Position numbers and translations under genes: made by a program. A DNA stretch of 36,505 bases from Arthrobacter livingstonensis (GTDB lineage: Bacteria; Actinomycetota; Actinomycetes; Actinomycetales; Micrococcaceae), in assembly GCF_003219815.1 (NCBI RefSeq), contig NZ_QJVD01000032.1, positions 1 through 36,505 on the forward strand, in the 5' to 3' direction. Below the pieces are notes generated by a model. It ran no database searches, had not been told where the DNA came from, and saw only the letters and a list, made by a program, of their open reading frames with translations. Shown here in pieces: positions 23,164 through 30,900 of this stretch; positions within the stretch are counted from its first letter, which is position 1; each line of letters starts with the position of its first letter.

Positions 23164-23763
23164 CTAGCGGTGTTCTCCTGGGCGTTGATTTCCCAGGACC
23201 ATGAACTGGATGTTGGTGGTGGTATTTTGTGTGTTGCCGGGGCTGGAGGTGGGCAGCCGGAACGTGAATTGTAGGTGGTCGATGCCGGCGGGTGTGGCGG
23301 AGGAAGCTCCGAGGCCGTTGCTGCGCCCGGTCACGGGGCGGTCGGGGATGACTTCGGTGGCTTGGCCGGGGCAGTTAGGGTTCTCTGGTTTTCCAGTCCA
23401 GGGCACGGAGCACTTTTGAACGTGGAGCTGCACCCCGCCTGAGGGGTCTGTGATTGTGGTGGCCGGGTCTGGACTGTAGGCGAGCTGGCGTTCTGAGACG
23501 GAGATGGAGCCGGTGTTTTTCAGGTTTACGAGTTGTTGGGTGGTCCCGCCGGGGCTGAGGGGTCCGATGGGGAGGGAGAATTCTTTGGCTGATGGGTTTT
23601 CCCAGTCCAGTTGGACGGTGACGGCTCCTATGGTGGACGTCATGGTGGAGGCATGGTTGAACATGGCGTAGGCGCGTCCACCGATTCCTGCGCAGGCTGT
23701 GGCCAGGGCGGCGGCAAGCCAGAGAAGTTTCCGGGTCCGGGGTCGTGGCGTGGGTGCGTTCAT
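23164..23763 (-). CDS. TasA/camelysin-like secreted protein
   Basis: The 199-residue protein has a cleavable signal (basic MNAPTPRPRTRKLLW, then a hydrophobic stretch ending GIGGRAYA). A beta-rich domain follows, beginning AMFNHASTMTSTIGAVTVQL. The short post-signal segment, then a strand leading to LVNLKNTGSISVSERQLAY, is the pattern of SipW-dependent TasA/CalY proteins, which form or decorate surface fibres in Bacillus; actinobacterial relatives are common. One likely disulfide joins the cysteines in KCSVPW and NPNCPG. No SipW-type signal peptidase or second TasA gene lies nearby, so processing would use distant genes. The ribosome-binding site is poor. Confidence 0.6.
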   Translation of the reverse strand: MNAPTPRPRTRKLLWLAAALATACAGIGGRAYAMFNHASTMTSTIGAVTVQLDWENPSAKEFSLPIGPLSPGGTTQQLVNLKNTGSISVSERQLAYSPDPATTITDPSGGVQLHVQKCSVPWTGKPENPNCPGQATEVIPDRPVTGRSNGLGASSATPAGIDHLQFTFRLPTSSPGNTQNTTTNIQFMVLGNQRPGEHR

Positions 23764-23906
23764 TGACGGGTGGCCGTCTCTGGCTTCTTGTGGCTGGTGG
23801 GGTCCTTGGGTGGGGGTGTCATCGATGGTGGGGCGGCGCGTGAAGTGCCATCATGCGATGGTCAATGAGTACCGATCAAAGAACTCACAAAGGTCACAAA
23901 CACACG

Positions 23907-23981
23907 ATGGCTCTGGACCAGTCCGCCCTGCTCGATCTGCTGGGTCAACTCAAACTCACACAACGTCAGCCCCGTAGATGA
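23907..23981 (+). pseudogene. 5' remnant of an IS256-family transposase
   Basis: ATG 23907, with AAAGG upstream, opens a 24-residue frame starting MALDQSALLDLLGQLKLT, then stops. MALDQSALL is the characteristic opening of many actinobacterial IS256 (mutator) transposases, usually followed by several hundred residues that are absent here. It is probably a leftover from IS deletion. The rest of 23764-24233 shows no gene. A small dyad CCAGA-TCAC-TCTGG at 24148-24161 may be a site for the two-component operon. Confidence 0.5.
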
Positions 23982-24233
23982 GACAGCCGGCGTGGTCTAA
24001 GCCCGAGGCAAGGGCGCCTCAACCTGTTCTGTCAGGGGGAACCAGTCCTGCATCGGCGGTAGGCCGAACCGGCTTTCCCCATCGATTGCTGGGATACGAC
24101 TGCGTACAAAAGCAAGTACTACTTGGATTTTTCCGCCTAAATTGATGCCAGATCACTCTGGACACCCTCTGTTAACTGGGGGAAATTGTTACTTAGGGAG
24201 CTTTATTCCAGAGACAGTCATGAGGGGGACGCT

Positions 24234-24350
24234 ATGGACAAGTTAGTTCTTGGCGGTTTGTTGTTCGGTGACCGTGACTGGTGCTTTGGACGGGCTCACG
24301 ACCAGGCCGGCTCGCGCGAAGGCTGCATCACGAAACTGTGGCCAATGTGA
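24234..24350 (+). CDS. 38-residue leader ORF coupled to the response regulator
   Basis: ATG 24234 follows a strong GAGGGGG at a spacing of about seven. The frame reads MDKLVLGGLLFGDRDWCFGR, continues for 38 residues and ends at TGA 24348-24350. That stop overlaps the GTG start of the response regulator in the form GTGA, the classical arrangement for translational coupling. The peptide matches nothing I recognise. It supplies the ribosome loading that the regulator start lacks. It could be a real small protein or only a coupling device. Confidence 0.45.
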   Translation: MDKLVLGGLLFGDRDWCFGRAHDQAGSREGCITKLWPM

Positions 24351-25012
24351 ATGACATCGTGGTCGTCGAAGACGAGCCCATCCTTGCCAGACTCCTTGGC
24401 CGGATCCTCAGTGGGGCGGGCCACAAGGCTACCGTGGCTGGTACGGTGGCGGGCGCACTAGCGGCTATCCGCACAGTTGACCCGGAACTGATCCTCCTCG
24501 ACCTCATCCTGCCCGATGGACGTGGCGAGGACGTCCTCGCCGAACTAATGCGATCCCGACCAGCCAGTCGAGTTCTGGTGCTGTCATCAATGACGCAGCT
24601 CGCGACCAGGGTCGGTGTTTTAGAGGGCGGTGCGGTGGATTTCTTAGCCAAACCCTTCGCCAACGCCGAGCTGCTTGCACGCGTCAACGCCCGTATCCGA
24701 ACCACCGCCGCCTCGGTAAATGTCCCACGATACCTGCACAGGGCCGGCATCGAGATCGATGTGCAGCAGCGGGAACTGGTGGTGGACGGACGCCACATTC
24801 CGCTGACCCAGCGGGAGTTCGTGCTCCTGGCCTACCTCCTTCAGCGGGCGCCGGAGCCGTGTACCCGCACCGAGCTGCTTGAGCGGGTCTGGGGAACCAG
24901 ATTTGACGCAGGAACGAACCTCGTCGACGTCTGCGTGCGCCGGCTGCGATCCAAATTGTCCAACGATAAAATTGAAACGGTGCGCAATGTCGGCTATCGG
25001 ATCGCGAGTTAA
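24347..25012 (+). CDS. OmpR/PhoB-family response regulator
   Basis: The 221-residue protein has a receiver domain (1-~115) with the acidic pocket VVVEDEP, the phosphate-accepting aspartate in LILLDLILPDG (near residue 48), serine in VLVLSSMTQ and lysine in DFLAKPF. A C-terminal winged helix covers about 125-220 (PLTQREFVLLAYLLQRAPEP, then NLVDVCVRRLRSKL and VRNVGYRIAS). The start is set at GTG 24347, reading MNDIVVVEDEP, because it overlaps the stop of the upstream small ORF and fits the family length. GTG 24338 is an alternative. It overlaps the histidine kinase gene by 26 bases. Confidence 0.88.
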   Translation: MNDIVVVEDEPILARLLGRILSGAGHKATVAGTVAGALAAIRTVDPELILLDLILPDGRGEDVLAELMRSRPASRVLVLSSMTQLATRVGVLEGGAVDFLAKPFANAELLARVNARIRTTAASVNVPRYLHRAGIEIDVQQRELVVDGRHIPLTQREFVLLAYLLQRAPEPCTRTELLERVWGTRFDAGTNLVDVCVRRLRSKLSNDKIETVRNVGYRIAS

Positions 25013-26093
25013 GGCAGTCCTCACCGCCGCGTGGGTGGTGTTCGCGGGAGTGAACTGCTACCTCACCTTCGTGCTGCCCGGCAACGAAACCATCCCCTTT
25101 CACCTCGTCTGGGCAAGTTTCGCACTGCTTTACGGACTGTTCCCGTGGCCCCGACGTGCTACCTGGGTAGTCTTTGCCGTACTCACGATGGTGACCGGTG
25201 CCGCCCTGCTTCGTCATGCACTTGCGGGAACCATAGCGTGGGAAGAATGTAGCGAGATCATCCTCATGGGAGGCATCATCGCGCTGTTAATTTGGCACGT
25301 CAACCGGCAGTGGACCGCACAGTCCCGCCTCCAGGCACTGCAGAAGGCGGACCGTCACCGCAGCCAACAGCGGGAGAACGCTGCCCGCTTTGGTTCGCAC
25401 GAGGTACGCACGCGGCTCACTATTGCCAGGGGCTACGCGCAACTCATTGCCGACCAATCCGCCGAGCCCACGGTGCGCGAGGACGCCGAACTGGTGGTAG
25501 CTGAACTCGTGAAGGCTTCGGCACTGGCGACTAACTTGCTCACACTGGTCCGGGTCGTGGAGCCGTCGGCCACCGAGCCGGTAGACGTTGACAGGATGCT
25601 GGCCGAAAGCCGGCGTCGATGGGCGGTTGCTGCTGATCGAATCTGGAGTTCCCGAAGTACGGTCGGCAGTATGCAGGGCGACAACGAGCGGCTAGAGGCC
25701 ATACTGGACTGCCTGCTCGAGAACGCGGTCAGATTTACCGGTCCGGCAGACGCCATCTCGATGACGGCCGAGGCACAGGGGAACGAGTTGCTGCTGACCG
25801 TCACTGATACTGGAACGGGCATCCCTGCCGCCGATCTCGAGACCATTTTTGAGACCTTCAGGACCGGGTCAACCGCAGGCGATAGGGCCGGGAGTGGGCT
25901 GGGCTTGGCCATCGTCAAGGCCGCCACAGAAGCCCGCGGCGGGACAGTCTCAGTGGTCAGCTCGGTTGGCCAAGGCACTTCCTTCACCTTGCGATTACCC
26001 TTCCATCCGCTGCGGCCGAGCCCCTGTGGAGAATCCATCCCCGAAGAGGTCGACAGGGATCCCTTCGCTGAATCGGCCGCCATCCGTAGGTGA
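24987..26093 (+). CDS. Sensor histidine kinase
   Basis: From ATG 24987 the protein has 368 residues. Four hydrophobic segments occupy the first ~105 residues with hardly any outside loop, so it probably senses through its membrane part. The phosphoacceptor H-box is GSHEVRTRLTIARGYAQLI (near residue 135). The N-box is CLLENAVRFTGPADA, and the ATP-lid motifs are VTDTGTGIPAADL and GSGLGLAIVKAATEARGG. The start overlaps the response regulator end, so the two form an operon and surely a pair. The stimulus is unknown. It ends convergent with the copper gene copCD, which gives position but no proof of a copper role. Confidence 0.88.
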   Translation: MSAIGSRVKAVLTAAWVVFAGVNCYLTFVLPGNETIPFHLVWASFALLYGLFPWPRRATWVVFAVLTMVTGAALLRHALAGTIAWEECSEIILMGGIIALLIWHVNRQWTAQSRLQALQKADRHRSQQRENAARFGSHEVRTRLTIARGYAQLIADQSAEPTVREDAELVVAELVKASALATNLLTLVRVVEPSATEPVDVDRMLAESRRRWAVAADRIWSSRSTVGSMQGDNERLEAILDCLLENAVRFTGPADAISMTAEAQGNELLLTVTDTGTGIPAADLETIFETFRTGSTAGDRAGSGLGLAIVKAATEARGGTVSVVSSVGQGTSFTLRLPFHPLRPSPCGESIPEEVDRDPFAESAAIRR

Positions 26094-26155
26094 TGTGGTT
26101 GCGGCTGGAGCATCAGGGAAATCTCGGTGCGGCACCATTCCAGCCACTCACAGCA

Positions 26156-27835
26156 TCATTTCGCCGCGACCACATCAAAGATGGCTGCTGGTTGTTCAAG
26201 TTCATTGATGCGGACGGCGACCGTGACCTTCCATGTGCCACGGACAGGCAGCACGATCTCGGCACGGTAGCTTGCCGGCAAATCTCCGGACTCGACCGTG
26301 GCACTCAACGGTCCGATGCTCAAGTTTGGCTCCGCCACGCTGACCTGCGGCATGCTGAGCGGGACGAGGGGAGTGCCCCCGACATCGGTGAGATTGAAGG
26401 TCAGCACATTGTCCCCCGCAGTACCCGGGCTGAACTGGCCCGCGAGGTGGCCTGTACCGAGCTCGGCTTGCACTTGGGCCTGCACCGGGACGGGGATGTG
26501 GTCCGCACGCGGGTTCTGCAACGTCAGGGCACAGGTGAGACCGATGACCAGCACTACCCCTACTGCCTCCAGACGGATCGCGAAGCTTAGACGGTTCCAA
26601 GCCTTATTCCTGATTCTCTCTCGAGCCAAGCGGGGGAGAAGCCCGTAGCGGTTCCACGCCGCAAGTCCTCCTATTGCGGCGACCATGGTCAGCTTGGCTA
26701 GCAGCAACCACCCATAAGAACTACCCACGAGCGTTGCCACTGACCCGACCATCACCACGGCGAGTATGGTCCCGGTGATACCCAACAGCAGAACAGTCCC
26801 ACCAGCCAGTGTGGAGAATCTGTTCACGATGAGGGCGGCCTCGGCTGCGTCGCCCTTCCGCCGTCGCGCACGAGTCAGGAAGAGGATCAGTCCAAGAAGA
26901 CCCCCGAGCCAAACGGCTGCCGTTGCGGCATGCACCAGGTCCGAGCCCACCACCAGCCAGCCGGGCCCGAAAGTTCGAGTGTGGCCCACGGGAAGCACCG
27001 AAACCAGCGCCACTGCGGCGCCCGCGGTGCCAGCCCAGAAACCCGCCCGCCCAGGAAACCTCGGACGCAAAAGCATCAATACGACTCCAGAAAATGCGAA
27101 GACCAGGGTCGCCGCCGCACCCCCGAGCCAAGCAGAGGTGACGATGGCGGGATCAGTGAGTCCAACGAGAGTCGAACCCCGTTCCCGAACAGCCGTGACA
27201 GGCACCAGCAGGAAGTAGGTACCTGTGGCGAACAACGCAGCCACCCACTGCAGACGAGGCGCAGTTGGGGTGCAACGGGCTACGAACACGTCGAAAACTG
27301 TGAGCCCCACGAGGGAGAACAGAGAAAGATATCCAACAGCGTTGAGCACTCCGTACAGGATGTCGACCCCTGCGCCATTGTTCTTTACGAGCACCGGGCC
27401 CGAGCTGCTCGCCTGTCCCACAGTGAACGATAGGACCCCAGAGACAGGGTGCGAGTCATTGGAAATGACCCGCCAACTCAGCGTGTAGCTGCCGTCGGGA
27501 AGGTTCGAGGGCACGGTGGCGGTGACAGCCTCATCCAACTGCTCAGCTGAGAGAGTGCGGTCACCGCCGTTTCCGTCATAGAGTCTGAAACCGTCCGGCA
27601 CAAGGCCCACTGGTTCGCCGAAAACCAGCTCAATCGTGCGCGGCGCGGTAGCCAACACCGCTCCGTCGCCAGGAGTGGTGGATACCAGCCCGGCATGGGC
27701 GAAAGACGGGGTGGCCGGTAATACCAGCAGCAGCGCCAGAGCCGCCAACAACAGGCTGCATAACCAGCGGGCCAGGAGTTTGTGGTTCTGGTAGTTCACG
27801 TTCCGGCCTGCGGATGATGTACTAATCCTCACCAT
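26156..27835 (-). CDS. CopC-CopD copper protein with C-terminal YtkA-like domain
   Basis: ATG 27835 sits just after AAGGAG (spacing 3; GTG 27832 is also possible), giving 559 residues. The signal peptide ends AHA, so the mature protein starts HAGLVSTTPGDGAVL. This places the N-terminal histidine of the CopC copper(II) site exactly where it must be, with its partner residues in SNDSHPVSG. About eight membrane helices of a CopD domain follow (residues ~150-430). The last ~110 residues form an extracytoplasmic YtkA/FixH-like domain (LPASYRAEIVLPVRGTWKVT). This is the architecture of Bacillus YcnJ. The role is copper binding and import across the membrane. It lies downstream of the multicopper oxidase on the same strand, separated by a terminator. 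Confidence 0.88.
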   Translation of the reverse strand: MVRISTSSAGRNVNYQNHKLLARWLCSLLLAALALLLVLPATPSFAHAGLVSTTPGDGAVLATAPRTIELVFGEPVGLVPDGFRLYDGNGGDRTLSAEQLDEAVTATVPSNLPDGSYTLSWRVISNDSHPVSGVLSFTVGQASSSGPVLVKNNGAGVDILYGVLNAVGYLSLFSLVGLTVFDVFVARCTPTAPRLQWVAALFATGTYFLLVPVTAVRERGSTLVGLTDPAIVTSAWLGGAAATLVFAFSGVVLMLLRPRFPGRAGFWAGTAGAAVALVSVLPVGHTRTFGPGWLVVGSDLVHAATAAVWLGGLLGLILFLTRARRRKGDAAEAALIVNRFSTLAGGTVLLLGITGTILAVVMVGSVATLVGSSYGWLLLAKLTMVAAIGGLAAWNRYGLLPRLARERIRNKAWNRLSFAIRLEAVGVVLVIGLTCALTLQNPRADHIPVPVQAQVQAELGTGHLAGQFSPGTAGDNVLTFNLTDVGGTPLVPLSMPQVSVAEPNLSIGPLSATVESGDLPASYRAEIVLPVRGTWKVTVAVRINELEQPAAIFDVVAAK

Positions 27836-27877
27836 CGTCTCCTTGTCCTGTGTCACGGTACCTGAACAAATCCGGGC

Positions 27878-27914
27878 ATGCCCCCGCCCGGGCTATGGGC
27901 CCGGGCGGGGGCAT
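27878..27914 (-). terminator. Strong hairpin between multicopper oxidase and copCD
   Basis: A 15-bp perfect stem ATGCCCCCGCCCGGG/CCCGGGCGGGGGCAT has a 7-nt loop and starts 16 bp after the oxidase stop. On the minus strand the stem is followed by GCCCGGATTTGTT, a weak T-rich tail. It would stop most transcription from the oxidase gene before copCD. Confidence 0.75.
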
Positions 27915-27929
27915 CACTTGCTGGAGGTA

Positions 27930-30900
27930 CTAGTTGCCTGTCGTAAAGCTCCACGTGAGGAGAACCAACGGGTTGCCAGCGGTGTCCTTGATTCCGCTGC
28001 TGAGGGTCAGAGTGTATTTAGTGTTGGCCAACAAGGTGCCCGTTGGATTTAGCGTTGCCACCCTGGTTGTGCTGGAGTAGCTAACCGCCGAGGCAAACAC
28101 GGCGCCGTTCGAAGCACGCTTGATCGTGAAGTTCCCGCTTGCCGCGGCTGCACCCGGCAGGCCGGTGATCGCTTCGCTAAAAGTTGCGGTGATGTTCGCC
28201 GTTCTGCTGACCCTAGTGGCGTTGACCGCCGGGTTGGTGACGGTGACCGTCGGAACGGGACCGGTGGTGAAGGTCCACGTCTTGGTGGTGAGAGGGTTGC
28301 CGGCCACGTCCTTGACAGCGTTGCTGAGAGTTAGCGTGTACGTGCGGTCACTGACCAAAGGAGCGTTGGAGGTCAGTGTGGCGACCCTGGTGGTGGCGTT
28401 GTACGTCACCTTCGAGGCGATGGTTGCCGTCCCCAGCTTCAAGGTGAAGTTAGGGGTGCCGGCTGCCGTGGTGGGCAGCCCGGTGACGGCCTCGCTGAAC
28501 GTAGCACTCAGCGGGGTGGGCCTGGCCGCGGTCCCGAGTCCGACGCCGGTGGCTCCGGCGGCGGGGTTCGTGGCGGTGACCGTCGGAACGGGACCGGTGG
28601 TGAAGGTCCACGTTGTTGCTGCCAGGGAACCGCCCGACGTGCTCTTGATGGCAGTGGTCAACGAGAGCGTGTAGGGCTTGTCCGGCGTCAGTGTCGACGT
28701 CGGCGTAAGGGTTGCCGTGCGGGTCGCAGCATTGAAGGTCACCGAGGCTGGAAGGGTCGCGGCGCCCTGCTTCAACGTGAACGTGGTGTTGCTGACGCCG
28801 GTGACGGCTTCGTTGAACGTGACCGTCGGGCGGATATTGCTCGCCACACCCATCGCCCCGGGTACGGGGTTCTGGCTGGTCACCTTCGGGATGGTGGCAA
28901 CGGGGGTGGCTGTGAGCACAGGCGCCGAAACCGTGTTTCCGGCCGCGTTCCAGGCCGTCACCCTGTATGCGTATTGTCCGGTACCGGCTGTCTTGTCGGT
29001 GTAGGTCGTGATGTTCGCCAGAGTTGTGGCTATCTGGGCGTACGTGCCGGCCGTGCCGTTGGCCAGTGGGGCACGCTCAATCTTGTAGCCGATCTCGTTC
29101 TTCGCATTACCCCAGGTCGTGGGATCCGCGATCAACACCGGCGTCCCGTCAGTCCAGCTCAACAGCACGTCATTCGCCGGTCTGGTGAAGCTCACTACAG
29201 AAGCGTCGGCCAGGGTGCGGGGGGTGCTGACCACGATGGGTCGCATCATGTCCATCTCCTCGTGGCTGAGGATGTGGCAGTGCCAGACGTATTCCCAGCC
29301 GAAGTTGGTCATGTCGTTGCTGATTGGATCGATCGGGTTGCCGGTGGTGTCGGTGTTGTTGAACCCTGCCTCGTACCCGTTCACGCCGGTGATCGAGCCC
29401 TTGGCACCCAGAGGCATCATCGGGTTCAGTGGCCGGTTGCTGTCAGGGACCGCGAACGGTAGCTTCGGCAGGATGGGGCGGACCGCCACGATGGTGTCCT
29501 CCAGCGGACTGACACGCACGGTGTCCTTCCACCCGATTTCTGTGGGTTCAGGCGGGATGATGATGTTGTCCCAGGTGACCCTGTTCAACAGCTGCACGTC
29601 ATTGAGGTGGAAGTGCAGCGGGTGGGTGTCCACACCGTTGTGTGTGATCTTCCAGATTTGCGTGCCGTCGGCGTTGGTTGATATGGGTGTGACCTTGAGG
29701 CTGTTGGTCCCCTTGGTTCCGTCCAGTTTTTCCGTGGCCGGGTTCACATACGGGTAGAGGATGATGTTTTGCAGCAGCGGTGTTGCTCCTGGCGCCTCCA
29801 ACCCGATGTTGCCGCTCATGCGCCCCCACTCGTCAAAGTTTGCCGCGTTCATCTCATCGTGGACGCTTTTGCCCTCGATGGGAACGCTGAGCTGGGGGCC
29901 AGCCAGGGTGTCGAACTTGAACTGCTCGCCTCCTTGTTCGGCGATGCGGGCGAAGCCGTCGCATTTGGCGGCGGGGGTGACGGCTGCGTTGCAGTACCCG
30001 CCGCGGACGAAGCTCGTTCCGTAGGCCTGGTTGTACGCGGACTGCCCAACCACGATGGGGTTCTGACTGGACTCAAAAACTCCGGCGGGGTTGCCGGCCG
30101 CGTCGGTGTGGTGATCGAACGCCGCCATCAGCTTGCCCATCTGGTCGGCCGTGGTGTTCGGCCGGTCGAATGCCAGCGCAGGCGCTGCGTTGGATACCCT
30201 AACCTGCATGACCGAGCGGGTGTCGGGACCATAGCCGGGCAGTGTCGTGGGAGCGCCTGCCGGGGACATGTCCGGTCCGCCCGTGTAGTAGTCGTAGCCG
30301 GGGATCCGGCCTGGAAAGGCCGCCGGTGCGTCGTTGTACAGAATCAGCGTCTTCCCCCTGTAGGCGGAGAAGTCGACGATCACGTCGGCACGTTCTGCGG
30401 GGGCGAGGAGCAGCGAATGCTGGTCGACGTTGCCGACATCGAACCTGGTGGCGTCGGTGATGAAGGTTGTCTCATGGGCGGGAACCACTGCGGGTGTCGG
30501 CAGGAAGCCGCCCTCGTTGCCGATCTGGATCCAGTCAGGGCCCTTGGGGCTCTTTGCGGTGTCCGGGGTCGGCATGACGACCGGGTCGGTCTGTGCCAGG
30601 GAGAGCTCGCTTGCCTTCAGCGCAACCTCAGTGCCGGTTGCGGGGTCGGCGACGTACCAGGAAAGGTTCCAGAACCTGTCGTCGGAGCCGTTGAGGATCC
30701 GGAACCGGTAGGACTTGGGGTCCATGGTCGTCGTGGGGTAGGCAGTGCCGTTCACAACAGGCGTGTCGTGGAAGGCTTCCATGCCCACCGAGTTGTTGGG
30801 TGTGGACGGGATCAGGGCAGGCTCGCAGAAGTCAGCCACGTTCGCGTCGCAGGCGGGGTCGTAGTAGGGGTTGGCCATGGGCGGGTACTTGGCGTCCTTG

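Noticed and set aside
24281-24346. Longer N-terminus for the response regulator
   Set aside because: The added residues (RPGRLARRLHHETVANV) are not part of a receiver domain. GTG 24347 gives the normal family start and overlaps the mini-ORF stop.
24281-27835. Assigning the two-component system as a copper sensor
   Set aside because: The only argument is proximity to copCD. The genes are convergent, the kinase has no outside metal-binding loop, and no CusR/CopR-type operator was seen upstream of copCD or the oxidase.
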